Source of the DNA: Tamarix chinensis
Lineage: Eukaryota; Streptophyta; Magnoliopsida; Caryophyllales; Tamaricaceae
Assembly: GCA_030549775.1 (NCBI GenBank)
Contig: CM060175.1
Coordinates: forward strand, 13,848,455-13,912,454
Direction of reading: 5' to 3'
Length of the DNA stretch: 64,000 nt
The notes under the pieces were generated by a model that saw only the letters and a list, made by a program, of their open reading frames with translations, made no database searches and was not told the origin of the DNA. Positions 34,883 through 46,972 of this stretch are shown here, piece after piece (the first letter of the stretch is position 1; every line of letters begins with the position of its first letter). The translations under genes were made by a program, and so were the position numbers.

Positions 34883-36273
34883 TATGCATTAATTGCATAC
34901 CTTTCATAATTTTCCACAATTATAGAGTAGGCTAACATGCATAGGGTTGCAAAACAAGATTTGTCACAACAATATCATATGAGCACATGTTTTTACATGG
35001 CACTCACTTTTCATAATTCAATACCATATTATAATTAATTAAATTATTAATATAATAATACCGAACATGAAATTACACATAATATACACATAGAATTCAA
35101 AAACATTGATTATGACATGTATTCTTACCCTTGTACCACAAGTCTCTAAATGAGAAAAAGGCTCCAATCCTCTTCCTCCAAGGCCATCATAAAGCCATGT
35201 AGGCCATGAGAGAAATAAACTATTAGTTCAAAAGAGGGTTGAGAAAAGGAAGGCATGGTAAAAGGAAAAAAGAAAAATTATGAGAGACATTGAAAGTGCG
35301 AATTAGGAAGAATGAAAATGAACTAGTGCTCTTGGCAAGGGAAATGACTGGCTGAGACTGAGAGGAAAAGAAGGTGGCTTGGACAAGGCTAAGGGGAAAG
35401 GAAATGGTTGGGTTGATAGGAAAGAAAGTGGCTTGGCCAAGGGGAAAGAACTTCCACCTGCCCAACAAGTTGACCCACTTGGAAAGTTGACCAACTCAGC
35501 AATTCCTCTAGATCAGGAAATTTAAGTCACTCATTAAGAGTTCCTAAGACAAGAAAGGGGTACAACATAGATTTTTTGAGAGGAATAAAAATCACAAGGT
35601 TTGGATCGACTAAGTAAAAAATGGTGGTAGTGGCCTTAATGGATGAACAAAGAACACTGAAATGGAGACTAAGGGGGTCGGGAGATATTTAGTTGGATGA
35701 TCCACAAAGTATGGTGGCATCAATAATGATGATGAAACCGATGGTTGGTAAGGGAGGAGGATAGGAAATTGATCAAAAGAAAATTTAAGAAGGAATTTTT
35801 TAGAGCAACAGAGAGGAGAGATTTTAGTGGCTATAATTAATGAGGTAAATATAGGGGTATTTATAGGTGAGGGGTGGTGTGTGAAATGTCTTAAGAGGAT
35901 AGGGTTGGGGAAAATTTAAGTATTAGTAAATTAGATATTAGAGGAATTAGATAAAGTTTCCCTATGACACATCACTGGAATAAAGTGATGGGATAAAGAT
36001 GATGATGAAATTAGGCTTATATAGACTAATGGTTGCAAGCTAGAGAAAGAAGAATCACAAGAGAGGGTGAGCCCAGGTGAAGAGGAAGAAAGAAAAGGAA
36101 GAGAAAAAGGAAAAGGAAAAAAGAAAAATAAATGTAGGATCATGGTTAAAGTTTGGTTTAAATTTATAATTTTAACAATTAGGGTGATATTAAAGTATTA
36201 ATCATCTATAATTAAGGTTAGTTTAAATATCAATTATCTAAAAGTAGGGTGAGGTTAAATTTGGGGTATTACA
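34883..36273 (-). repeat. right part of solo LTR F
   Basis: AT-rich start, a purine-rich central part (35220-36130; minus-strand ORFs there are low-complexity Ser/Phe/Pro runs), then AT-rich sequence ending TTGGGGTATTACA at 36273. The layout matches the right third of G, H and N. D1 RT resumes at the next base. Confidence 0.65.
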
Positions 36274-38108
36274 AATTTTCTTGATTGATAAATGTTCCCT
36301 TGGTTTTTTTGACTTGTATCCTTAAGAAGTATATTAAAGATACCATCATGCTTATCTTGAACTCACCACACATCATCATAAAAAATTCATTACATAATGT
36401 TTCATTAGCAACACTAAACATGATGTTATCCACATAAATATGTGCAGGTAAAAGATATTTATTAGTTTTTCTAATGAATAAAGTTGTATCATTTTTCCTC
36501 TATCAAATTTTTTATTAATTATACATTTAGTAATAAGCTCATGACAAGCCCTAAGGGCTTGTTTTAGACTATATAGTGCCTTTTTAATCTTATATACATG
36601 ATTAGGCTTTGATGTATCTTCAAAACATGGAAATTACTAAAAATAAACTTCCTTCTCAATGAATCTATTTAAAAATTTACTTTTAACATCCATTTGATAT
36701 AAGGTTAAACACATCAAAGACTCAAATACAAGAAACATGTGTATAACCTCGAGTTTAGCTAAAAGGGTAAAGGTTTATTTGAAACCAATGCCTTTATCTT
36801 CGTTATAGCCCTAGGCAACTTGTTCAGCTTTATTTATAACAATAATACCCCCTTCATCTAGCTTGTTTATAAAGACCCATTTAGTCTCAATGATAGGTAT
36901 ATTTGGAGGCATAGGTACAAATTCCCATACTTTATTTTTCTCAAATTAGTTAAGAATCATTTATGACTTCCAAGTGAGACTTATATTTTATTTGAGATGA
37001 AAATGCCAAATGGTTGTAGATATTATGTATTGAGTATTAAAGGGCCACTCCACTACATGGATCACCAATGATGGGCTCTTTATGATGTCCATATGCATAT
37101 TTCCAAGGTATTGGGAGATATTTTCTAACTTCATCCTCTTAATGAGAAATATGAGGATCATCTTTCTCTTATTCCAGTTGATTCTTCTTGGCTTTTAACT
37201 CTTCTTGTTTAAGTAATATATCCACTTAAATTGATGGACCTAATTCATCATCATTTATACCTTTCATACTAGATTTATATTCATTAAAAGCAACATAGAT
37301 CAAAATTTCAACTACTAAAGTTCTTTTGTTGAAGACTCTATAGGATTTACTATTTAAGGAAAAGCCAATGAAGATGCCTTCATTAGCTTTAGAGCCATAC
37401 TTACCCAAATTTATTTTTTCATTATTTAAGATAAAGCATTTATAACCAAATATGCAAAACTATCCCACCTTTATCACATGGTTCTTAATAATTCTTACAA
37501 ATTTATATTCTTTTTCTCTATAACATTTTGTTGTGGAGTTCTTAAGGCTAAAAATTTATAGGAGATTCCATTTTTATCACAAAATTTGGTGAAGTTAGCA
37601 TTTTTAAATTTCTTTTCATGATCACTTCTTATTTCATGTATCATTGTTCCATTTTCTACCTAGACTTTCTTAAAAAGTACAAGAAATGCATTAAAACTAT
37701 CATCTTTAGTAGAAAGAAATATTGTTCACGTGTATCAATAGTAATCATCCACAATGGCTAATACATATCTACAAACACCCATGTTACATGTCTTAGTAGG
37801 TCTAAACAAATCCATATGCAGTAGCTCAAGTGGTTTAGATTTGTTCAAAACTTATTTAGATTTGAATGAGATTCTATGTTGTTTTTCTTGTTGGCATACA
37901 TCACATAAATTTTCTTTTTAAAATTTTATCTTAGAAATATAGTGTACCAAGTTTTTTCTAGCTAATTTTTTTAACGAATCCATGCTAAAATGTATTATTC
38001 TTTTATGTCATAACCATACATCATTGTTTATAGCACTTAAGCATGTATTATACAATTTTATAGATTTCATGTCGATCATATTAATATTGTTAATATGTGA
38101 ACATAAAA
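36274..38108 (-). pseudogene. D1 reverse transcriptase N-terminal part and integrase, broken
   Basis: Minus-strand copia. RT landmarks appear at 36540-36590 (A-L-Y-S-L-K-Q-A, the usual YGLKQAP block) and around 36640-36720 (the Q-M-D-V-K region). Integrase C-terminal wording is clear at 37226-37408: KANEGIFIGFSLNSKSYRVF and NKRTLVVEILIYVAF. The GAG-pre-integrase region is near 37850-37990. It aligns with D2 16960-18930 and is the continuation of 12100-12900 beyond solo LTR F. The match stops at about 38108, where D1 is truncated. Confidence 0.8.
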
Positions 38109-38140
38109 ACCCCAACCAACCAACCGTCAAAAACCCTAAC
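38109..38140 (+). repeat. short flank between D1 and solo LTR H, possible gypsy J-type LTR end
   Basis: Together with 40883-41050 it reads like 63240-63410 (AAACCCTAA..., AACCTTAATCCACAAA-type words, then AATTCTTGT). It may be a relic of the LTR end and PBS area of the same family as the gypsy element at the right end of the window. Weak, by eye. Confidence 0.35.
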
Positions 38141-38849
38141 TGTAACACCCCCAAATTTACACAATTTTTTTTTACAAAACACTACTTATAAATTAAAACC
38201 GTAAATTCTGGGGATGTTCCGCCACACTTAGTACCGGACCGGTTCACTCCTACCATTCCAGTACTAAGTGCTAAGGCTAAGAAAATAGCTCATAACATTA
38301 ATAATAATTCAAATTCATAAATACGGGAATTAGATACGCATAAGTTTTTATTCAATCCAAAATACGAGGGTAGTTTTTCAGGGAAGAGAAATAACTACAA
38401 TCATAAAATTTGTTTATGAAGCGTTCAACATAATTAAAAGAAACTAGAAATAAAATCTTGATGGAAAACCGACCATGTTACTCCGAAACTGATTCGGCCC
38501 AATCATCACTCAACCCCATTCGATGTCCCATAGACATCAATCGCGTCAAAGTAAACATCTCCTACCTGCAGCAAGTCAGATGGGTCTTCTACTCGTGGGA
38601 ATGAGCAGCACCCATGAAAGGCGTGATCAGTATGCTACGTACTAAGTAAGGTAACCAAGTACTAAGGCCAATACACAAAAATCCAAAAAACCAGGCATAA
38701 GAATAAACGAGCATAAAGGAAAACATAATAACACAATAATAAACCATCATTCAGTGGATATAAAGAAAAGTCAATTTATAGTCCGGATTAATTAGTTAAT
38801 TAATCTCTGATCAGAAATTGATTCACACCATGCTTTTATCAAATCCATG

Positions 38850-39220
38850 TGAGTACAGAAACCCCCATTATTATAGCTGGTAGATCGGAGGCGCATAGGG
38901 TATCATACCCTAACCACTTTTATAGCCGGTGGATCGAAGACACATAGGACTACGCGTCTTAACCACTATTCCTAATCGGTGGATCGGTTGGCCCCGAATC
39001 ACATGGTATTCCACTGTAAGTAATTAATGTCTTTTAGGTATTTTAACGAAACTCTGGTTTATTTTTTTTGAGTTCGGGAACCCCCATTATTATAACCTGT
39101 GGATCAATTTACACATAGAGCATCTTGCTCTAACCACTATTATAACCGGTGGATCGGTCACACATAGGGTAAAAACCCTAACCACTATTCTGAACTGGTG
39201 GATTGGTTGGTCCTGTCTCA
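38850..39220. repeat. tandem ATTATAGC-GGTGGATCGG units in H
   Basis: About six diverged units of 50-60 bases with CCACTATTATAACCGGTGGATCGG, each followed by ACACATAGG(G) and CTAACC. Confidence 0.8.
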
Positions 39221-39296
39221 ACCATCTTCCACTTTATATAATTAATATCTTAAGTATCTTATTCACAAACTTTGATTCAGACACGCATGACTAACT

Positions 39297-39560
39297 CCAT
39301 GCAAACCCTAGCTCTTATGCAAACCCTAGCTCCCACGCAAACCTAGCTCCCACCCAAACCTAGCTCTCATGCAACCCTAGCTCCCATGCAAACCCTAGCA
39401 CCATGTAAACCATGCAATCCTGACTCCCATGCAACATACCACAATTCCATGAGAACCTTAGCTCCACGTAGACTACCCTTCCATGCAAACCCTAACTCCC
39501 ACGCAACATACCATACTTCCATGCAACCCTAATACTACCATGCAACATACCACATTTCCA
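39297..39560. repeat. short tandem CATGCAAACCCTAGCTCC repeats in H
   Basis: About ten imperfect units of roughly 20-23 bases (ATGCAAACCCTAGCTCCCA and variants), degrading rightwards into ATGCAACATACCA forms. Confidence 0.85.
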
Positions 39561-40882
39561 TGCACGGTGGTGGCCGGAAAAAGAGTCTAAGAGGGCAAAG
39601 GATGAAGAAAAAGAGGGAAGGAGGAGGGGATAAGAGAAAATAAAGTTATGGTTCGGTGGAGGAGAATTAGAGGGAGTTTTTGGGTCGTTCAAGGGGCAAT
39701 AGAAGTGGCGGCAACGGTGGCGGACGACGGATTAAAGGTTGCAGGGTACAGATTTTTGCGAGATGGGCAAGAGATTTTGCACGGCTATGGCAGCTCGTGC
39801 AAGAAGAATTGAAGGATGTTAAGGGTTTAGTTAGCTAGACGGAATTACAAGGAAGAATTTGGAATGCATCGGTGGTGCTAAGGTTGGCTATCGGCGGCGG
39901 AAGATGCGTCTGAAATCGCGGTGGTGGGCAATTCTCACTTAGGGTTTCGGGAAAGAAGAAGCTTCAAAAACATCCACAACTAGGCTATTTATAGATTTTA
40001 GTGGGTTATTAGGGTTTTGGGGGTCGCTTGGATGGTATTGGATGCTAGGGTTTGGGTGGCCGGTGGCAGAAATTGGCCGACGATTGTTTGGGTCAGGGTC
40101 AAAGTTTCGCGAAGCAAAAGAGAGGGAACGAGCGAGAGTTGAGGATAATCGATCATTCCAAGTCAATGTGCGAGTCAAGAGGGGGAAAAAGAGGGGTGAA
40201 TCGGCCAGTCAAAGTCCTCGTGGCCAGCGCCGCCATTTTTGGGGGCGAAAGTTGCAGGCTGCGTCGACGGAGGAGAAGGGAGGAAGAAGGAAGGAGGGAG
40301 GGGTGAACCGGTCGGCCGGGAAAGAAAAGAAAAAGGGGGAGAACCAGGCCGATCATAACCTGTTAATTTAGTCATTAAATGAGACGCAGCATCTCAACTA
40401 GAAGAGAGTCAAAACATTGCGTTGGGATGCCGCATGAAGGAGGCACGGCGCTGGGCCGCGGAGGAAGGAGAAGGAGAGGTGGGTTGGGCCGCGTCAGGCC
40501 CAACCGGTGGGAGAAAGAAGAAGAAATAAAGAAGAGAAAGAAAAATGAGGAAAGAAAAAGAAAAAGGAAAAGGAAAATTTAAGGTTTTGGGTTTAAATAA
40601 ATTATTTTGAATAATTTAGGTATTTAAAATAAAACATTTATTTAAAATAATATTAAATATTCTTTTAGGATAATTTAGGGTTTTTAAATTATTTTTCCTA
40701 AATTCCTTTTTAATTAACAAAAAGCCTAGTTTTTCCTTTATAAAAATATTCATAAGTTCCTATTAATTTGCCCTAAATAAATCCCTCTTATTCCAAATAA
40801 AATAATAATTTAAATTAATTTCCCAATAAATCCTTATTTAATAATATATCTCAAAATAAATATTTCTGGGCATTTCACTAAC

Positions 40883-41308
40883 CCTATTGTAAACCTTAAT
40901 CCACAAATCGTAACCCTAAAAATTAAATCATCTTCTTTTCCTTTTTTTTTCTTACTTAATTCTTGTTTGGTTGATTACACTTACTTTTTTCAATGTTATG
41001 TGTTTCTAATATGCATCATAAAGATTAAAGAATAAGTTGGTATATCAATAATGATGGGATTCAAGAAAAGATTTCATTGGAAAATAAAATGTCGAATAAT
41101 TATTCATACTCTAGTGTAATATTTGTATGAGTAGACACTGATAATGTCTTTACTTAAGTTATTACAATTCATGATAAAATAAAAAGTGAGAATCATTCTT
41201 GATTCATTATTAAATTTCATTACATAAGGTATTAGATGAGTTAGAATAAGTGAATAAATGTCAAATGTAACTGCTCATTCAACCATGATTTATATAGACA
41301 TGAAGCCT
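40883..41308. other. flank between solo LTR H and copia K
   Basis: The first ~170 bases resemble the gypsy J LTR end (see 38109-38140). The rest is AT-rich, with no recognised content. Confidence 0.35.
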
Positions 41309-41856
41309 TGAGATTTGACTAGATATTTAATACACAACATGATAGGGTTTAGTTATTGCAAGTTGATGAAGAAGTGTATAGCATGGCATGTGCATTCTAT
41401 GATGAACATGGGGGTACCATGTTTACTAACATGGACATTATTTTTCCATAGAATATTTTTTCTTGAATATCGGGTAAATGTCACGAGTAAAGAAAATAAT
41501 ATAGGGCCCTTATTTTTCCTAAACATGACCTTGTCTTTTAGATCTTCAATGAAACCCGTTGTTTTATCTTATATGGTTTTATTTGATATAAAATAGTTGC
41601 GATAAAATCCTAGGAAGCAATTCATGCATGTGAATCTTCTTTTCCTTTATTGCGTTCTCTTTGTTTTAGAGAATTATTGATTGTGTGATTTGTTCAATCC
41701 TCTTATAATTATATAATTGCACGAATAATGATCTCTGATTTTTTCCTTCTTGTTTTGTCTTATAATTGATTTATCGATTGGTTTAACTATCTTGTTAGTT
41801 CCAATAATTTTTTAAACCTAGCCTTATTATATTACAACCAACATTATTTCACAACA
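41309..41856 (+). repeat. 5' LTR of K
   Basis: Starts TGAGATTTGACTAG, ends ...CACAACA. Aligns over its length with 49025-49558 through GAGTAAAGAAAATAA, TTTATTTGATATAAA, GTGAATCTTCTT and TAGAGAATTATTGATTGTG. Confidence 0.85.
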
Positions 41857-41859
41857 ATT

Positions 41860-41871
41860 TGGTATAAAAGC
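41860..41871 (+). promoter_or_regulatory. primer-binding site of K (initiator tRNA-Met)
   Basis: TGGTATAAAAGC, three bases after the 5' LTR; the usual form is TGGTATCAGAGC. Confidence 0.8.
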
Positions 41872-41900
41872 ATAGTTTCCAAAGAGATTTGGTGTTTGAG

Positions 41901-42660
41901 ATGACTACAAGATTTTATATTTATAAGTTCAATCAGTTTGTCAATTTTAGTTTGTGGAAATTGAAGACGAGAGCAATTTTGATTCAAAATGGGTTGGAGA
42001 AAGCTTTATTTAGTTATTCGAATAAGAAAAAATCTATAACCAATAAGATATTTGAGGAGGTAGATTTGAAGGCCATCTCTACCATACAACTATGTTTGTC
42101 TAATGAATTATTACTGGAAGTGGCAAAGGAATCAATAGAGGTTACCTCATGGTTGAAGTTTGAGTCTTTGTATATGACAAAGTCTGTAGCGAATCATCTA
42201 CTATTGAAGAGTCACCTTCATGACTTGAAATAAGGTTAGGGTCATTCTTTAAAAGTTGATTTTTATGAGTTTGATTATATTATGATGGATTTGCAAAATA
42301 TATAGGTCAAGCTTGATGATGAAGATTTGGTCATAATGCTTGTGTGTTCTTTGCCTACAAGCTTTAAGAATTTTTGTGAGACTATGTTGTATGAAAAGGA
42401 TGAGTTGATCATTAAGGATGTGAAATTTTCCCTACTATAGCGAGATTTTATTGGTATTCATTTAACTGGTATTAGTACTTCTGGGGACTTATACAATGAG
42501 GGACTTGTAGCTAGAGGAGTACTAAGAATGAGGGTTTGGTGACCGTAAGAAGTCCAAATCTAAATCAAAGAGTTGGAATAAGAATTTAGTTTGCTAAAGT
42601 GCCACAAAAGGGACACGTTAGGAAGCTTTATCCTAATAGGAAGCTCGGTGCTACATTTGG
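41901..42660 (+). pseudogene. K gag with zinc knuckle remnant, broken
   Basis: The ATG at 41901 opens MTTRFYIYKFNQFVNFSLWK, the standard start of Tork-type copia Gag (F-x-G-x-N-F-x-x-W-K). It continues AILIQNGLEKAL, STIQLCLSNELLLEV, SLYMTKSVANHLLLKSHLHDLK up to a stop at 42233. Frameshifted pieces follow (LVCSLPTSFKNF at 42340-42375). A basic segment with KGHVRKLYPNRK near 42605-42640 is the decayed zinc knuckle; its cysteines are gone. Confidence 0.85.
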
Positions 42661-42699
42661 GGAGTCATCTGGTACAAAGGATGATGTTGTTGTTGCCTA

Positions 42700-43240
42700 G
42701 GATGACAATGGTAGAGATTTGTTAACGAACACCGATAGACAAACCAATCTCATTAATAGATGGATCTTTAATTTTGGGTGTTTTTACCATATATATCCCA
42801 AATGAAGTTGATTTTAGACTTTTGAGGAGACTCAGGGTGGAGTTATCTTAATGGGTAACAATGTTACTTGCAAAGTTGTTGGAATTGGGGACGTGAGGGT
42901 GAGGGTGCATGACTGTGTGATTAGGATACTATCTAAAGTGAGTCATGTCCTTGAGATGACCAATAATCTCATCTCAATGAGTTCCATAGATTATAATAGG
43001 TACTGGTGTATGATTAAGGATGGAACCCTAAGAATTACAAAAGGAGTTTGTGTGATGATGAAGGGGAAATGGGTTAGGATATTGTATGAATTGGTGGGTT
43101 CCACTATTGTGGGTACAACTTTTGTGACATCACCAAGGTCGATGGTCTTGAATGTCATGAGAATTTGGCACATAAGGTTGGGGCACATGAGTGCTAGAGG
43201 ACTAAATAAGTTCTCTAAACAAGGGCTATTAGATGGATGA
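42700..43240 (+). pseudogene. K protease and GAG-pre-integrase, broken
   Basis: The protease active-site block at about 42760-42800 reads W-I-F-N-F-G-C-F-Y-H, where copia elements have W-I-L-D-S-G-C-S-x-H; the catalytic Asp and Ser are both lost. The open stretch 42851-43240 gives MGNNVTCKVVGIGDVRVRVH, VLEMTNNLISMSSIDY and, at its end, WHIRLGHMSARGLNKFSKQG, the GAG-pre-integrase zinc-binding motif with its histidines. Confidence 0.85.
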
Positions 43241-43935
43241 AGTATAGGTACTATGGAATTTTACGAGCACTATGTGTTTAGCAAGAAAAAGTGGGTTATC
43301 TTTTCGATAGCTAAGCATAGTACAAGGACACCTCTTAAGTATATCCATTTATATTTGTATAGTGAAAGTGGTTTATAAAGGAGGTTCGCAATATTTACTC
43401 ATATTTATTGATTATTTCTCCAGAAAGATATGGATTGTTTCCTAAAATATAATAATGATGTGTTTGGTGTTTTCAAAAACTTGAATACCTTAATAGGAGA
43501 AGCAGACTAGAAAGCAAGTTAAGTGTCTTTAGATAGATAATGGTATTAAGTTTGCTTAACACAATTTCACTAATATCTGCTAGTACCATGGGATAGCGAG
43601 ACACCTCACTTATGTTGGGATACCATAGAAAAATGGGGTCGCTAAATGGATAAACATGACCATATTGTAGAAGGCTCAGTGTAAGTTATCACTAGGTAGC
43701 CTAGGTAGAGAGTTTTGGGTTGAAGCAGTTCATATAGCGGCATAACTAGTGAACCGATCACCCAACTAATCTATTAAGTTGAAGGTACCTAATGATTTAT
43801 GGTCTAGTAAACCCATTGATTACTTTAATTTGCATATCTCTGGTTACTCTACTTAAGATTATGTGAATAACAGTAAACTTGTGTCGAAATCTATGTGCCT
43901 TTCTTGGCGTTACATCAAGAGTGAAGGGGTATAGG
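43241..43935 (+). pseudogene. K integrase catalytic region, broken and interrupted
   Basis: The frame continues FYEHYVFSKKKW (usual C-E-H-C-V-x-G-K), then T-P-L-K-Y-I-H-x-x-L-Y. Stops are frequent after that. The segment at 43870-43930 corresponds to the conserved G-Y-x-x-G-V-K-G-Y-x-L-W region and is cut by S4 at about 43936. Coding resumes at 46973. Confidence 0.75.
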
Positions 43936-46900
43936 TATAACACCGCCATTTTTAGGACTTAGAAATTTTATTTTAATGATTTAATCATGAAAGTTAAAAT
44001 AATAAAAATAAAAGGTATTACCGCCACTCTTGTTATAATTCTGGTTTCCTTTACCATTATCATACCAAGTACTAAGGTTAAAATTACTACTCCACATAAA
44101 TTAATAATATGATTAGAAGAAACATGATGGAGAGGTCAATTAGAATAATCATTAGTATGAATAAAAATAGGCATCGGTAGTTACAAAACTCAAGAGAAAA
44201 ATTAGAGGATACAAATGTCCAAGTACAAGTGAAATCAAATATACCAAAAAGACACTGATAGTTGTAGGCTCTCAATTTGAACTACTAGCTTTCGATTGAA
44301 CTCGTAAGATGACCTATAAAAGACCATTGTCCACTAAATAGATAGGGATACAAAAAGAACTCTTCAGTAAAATGGTACTGAGCAACCCATTATACAAAAC
44401 TAATATAGAACACATATAAGACATGCCAATAATACATGGTATAAAACATTTAAGTATACATAAGTTATTTGGAATACGATAATCATTCATATAACCAAAT
44501 ACACCAAGAACATATGATGTTCAAACTCACACTTTTAGGCTGACTGAAACTTGCCAATTGAACATCTAAGGGATGCTCTTTGAAGTATATTTAGAAACAA
44601 CATAAACCCAAACTATAATAATAGCAATGGTCACATATCTCACTATCAACTCTAATAAAAACCTATAACATCATAGGGAAACCTAATGAAAATGTAAAGC
44701 ATCATAGGTAGGCATAAAGGCTGCTATTGAACCACGGCTACCAAACTACGGATAGGCATGAAGGTTGCTACTAAACCACATGTAGGCATGAAGGTTGTTA
44801 CCAAACCACAGTTAGACGCAAGGGCTGCTACCAAACCATAGGTAGGTACAAAGGCTACTACCAACCAATCTAATAATCCATCAATCATTTCTATTTTTAT
44901 TTACTTGAGGAGAGATCATATCAAGCTGGAGACACTAAAGTACTTTAATCATATAGGTTTCAAAGGCTACATAGTATCCTACCAACTATAAACCCAAGGA
45001 TACAAAGTTATCTTAGTCACACTAGGACATGAAGGAAACATAGTACCTTACATACAAGGATACCTAATCTATAAGTATGCTGAGCTAAATAGAGTAAGAT
45101 ATACAACCTGACTAGGGTATGAAGGCACACAAAACAATTCCATGATCAACCATGGGCTAAACCGGATATTTAGGGTAGTGACTACTAAAAAGACACCATT
45201 TTCGATCTCGATATTTTTCACTTTAAATATTAGCATTTTGTTAAGGTCACTACAAAATCACAATCAATCACATATATTCTGTTTCTATATTTAACCATTT
45301 TACTCATTTATAATTTATTCAATATAATCATATATAATATCATAACTAAGGTCAATCATAAAAATATACAATTGCCATATAAGTCAAAATTATCCACATT
45401 TGGGCACATTATGCTAAAAATGACTAAAACGCCTTTAAGACCAAAATTACCACAATATCATCTTTTTTAATTACTAAATCTATGTTATTTAGTACTTTGT
45501 CATGAAAAGGATAAAACCTAATAATTAAATTATTTATCACGCAATTAAATTATTAGATAAGATAAATGACCATTTTGTCCTTAATCATGATAAGGCATAT
45601 AAGACCTAGCATGTGTATCTAATAAATCTAGAAACACATAATCTCAAGCTCAATGATATATAATACACATTTAGCATTCTTTTTGGGATAAATATAATAT
45701 CAAATTCAAAATGATCGAATTAGACCTAGAGCATACATTAATAATAATTATTCTACAAATTTATCTAAGTAGACTCAACCTATCATTTTACACGTACATG
45801 GCATACACAATCTTTGCTTGATATTAAAATAATTTTAGTCATACTTTCATACTCAAATTTATCTAAGATAACATGATCTTTTTAGTGATTTTCATGATAA
45901 CATAATTATAGATTAACACGTCATGCTTAACATATTTCATACACAAAATCCTAATGTGTTATCATGTAATATCTATCATTTTTAGTAGATTATAAAATTT
46001 ATCTATTTTCCAACTAATTATAAATTATTGGTATCCTATCAAAATTTATAAGGCCTCGCTAATAAAACTTTCATACCTAAAAAATAATACCACAATTACC
46101 GTGTTAATATTTAACAAATAAAATAATAATTATAATATTAAAATATTTATTATCCAAAATTACCAAAATACTCTTACTTATTAAAATTAGGTATCAAAAT
46201 TTTTTAAACCAAAAACCTTATCACCCTACATGTGTAGCATGAGCTTGGGGCACACAAGAGAGATTGATGATTGGTTGTAAGGTAGGTTAGCTAGCTGGCT
46301 GTGGTGCTAGTGGTGGTAGTGGTGAGGTTGAGGGTGGCATGGTTAGCTGTGGATGGATCGAGGTGGCATTATTGTGGAAGGTCGATCAGCTAGGAGGGGT
46401 TGCAAAGAAGGTGGTTCAGGGGGTTGGAGTTGATTGCGGTAGAGGGCAATGTAGGGGTTGGAGGCTATGAAGAACAGTGGTGTAGGTTGGAAGGTGGTTG
46501 TGGAGGGAGGTGATGAAACTAAGGGTAGAGCAATTGTGGTTTCTATCTTCGCCCAGCGGTGTACAAAATGTGAAGTGATGGTGGTGGGGTAATGGGTCAA
46601 GGGAGAGGTAAGGTAAAGGGGGACAGGGAGAGTGATTAGGGGAGGAAAAATAGACATAGTAAAGGGGTTTACGTGAGAGATGGGGTTAGTAGGGATAAGA
46701 TAGAAATATTTTATTTTTTAGTTTTAGGTTTAGTTTGATTAGATTAGGGTACCAGGAAGGAAAAATAACTTGGGAAATGCAATCTGGTTTAGGATAAGTT
46801 TAATAGGAGGGAAGAAGGTAAAATAATTGGGGAATATTATTTAAGTAATTATTTTGGTTATGGATCAAGGGTTAATAATAAAATAATTATTCCAAGATTT

Positions 46901-46972
46901 ACGAGCTAGTTTTTATCCAAAAAGGCTAAACACCCAAAAGCAAATGTTAAGAAATTTTGGGGTGTTGTAACA
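43936..46972 (-). repeat. solo LTR S4, ~3.04 kb, TGTAACACC family, inside K integrase
   Basis: Begins TATAACACCGCC (TG mutated to TA) and ends TTTTGGGGTGTTGTAACA. Inside are ACCAAGTACTAAGG near 44065 (the shared block after the start), a tandem array at 44695-44880, a shared AT-rich segment, and a G-rich block (46250-46660) with low-complexity ORFs. Aligns with L' and with the inverse of M. Target duplication not resolved because the right flank is locally rearranged. Confidence 0.7.
44695..44880. repeat. tandem ~35-bp repeats in S4
   Basis: Five imperfect units with CATAGGTAGGCATGAAGG, CTGCTACC and AAACCAC. Confidence 0.85.

Larger units (their letters stand above)
12901..36273 (-). mobile_element. 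solo LTR F of the TGTAACACC family, split by elements D2 and E
   Basis: The left piece starts TGTAACACACAAAAATTTA at 12901 and aligns with the start of solo LTR G: the AAATTTACTACTGAAAA block, the ACTTAGTACC...CCATTCCAGTACTAAGTGCTAAGG block in degraded form, and GATCAGTATGCTA at about 13350. The right piece (34883-36273) has the purine-rich segment and ends TTGGGGTATTACA at 36273. The D1 reading frame is interrupted exactly at these two points. Flanking 5-mers are TACTT and AATTT, a plausible but eroded target duplication. Without its insertions F is about 1.9 kb. Strand is an inference from the pyrimidine-rich leader lying on the minus strand. Confidence 0.65.
7205..38108 (-). mobile_element. 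Sirevirus-like Ty1/copia element D1, split by nested insertions and 5'-truncated
   Basis: D1 is read on the minus strand. Its 3' LTR is 7205-8926, followed rightwards by a polypurine tract, an extra ORF (9600-11340), and RNase H plus the end of RT (12100-12900). The next residues of the same RT domain resume at 36274 and continue through integrase to about 38108, where D1 is truncated. The 23.4 kb in between is foreign: solo LTR F with D2 and E inside it. The match between D1 and the unsplit RT/RNase H region of D2 (16150-17300) shows that the two halves belong together. Gag and the 5' LTR of D1 are missing. Confidence 0.75.
38141..40877 (-). repeat. solo LTR H, 2737 bp, TGTAACACC family
   Basis: Starts TGTAACACCCCCAAATTTAC and ends GGGCATTTCA. 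Flanked by identical CTAAC 5-mers at 38136-38140 and 40878-40882. Shares with G the blocks CACTTAGTACCGGACCGG and GATCAGTATGCTACGT, the ATTATAGC-GGTGG tandem units and the GC/purine-rich part (39590-40570). No coding region. The minus-strand TTATTTAAACCC near 40590-40601 could be a TATA-like element if transcription runs right to left. Confidence 0.85.

Noticed and set aside
35223..36143. Minus-strand ORFs rich in Ser/Phe/Pro as secreted proteins
   Set aside because: Composition artefact of a purine-rich plus strand within LTR F; no consistent signal peptide or domain.
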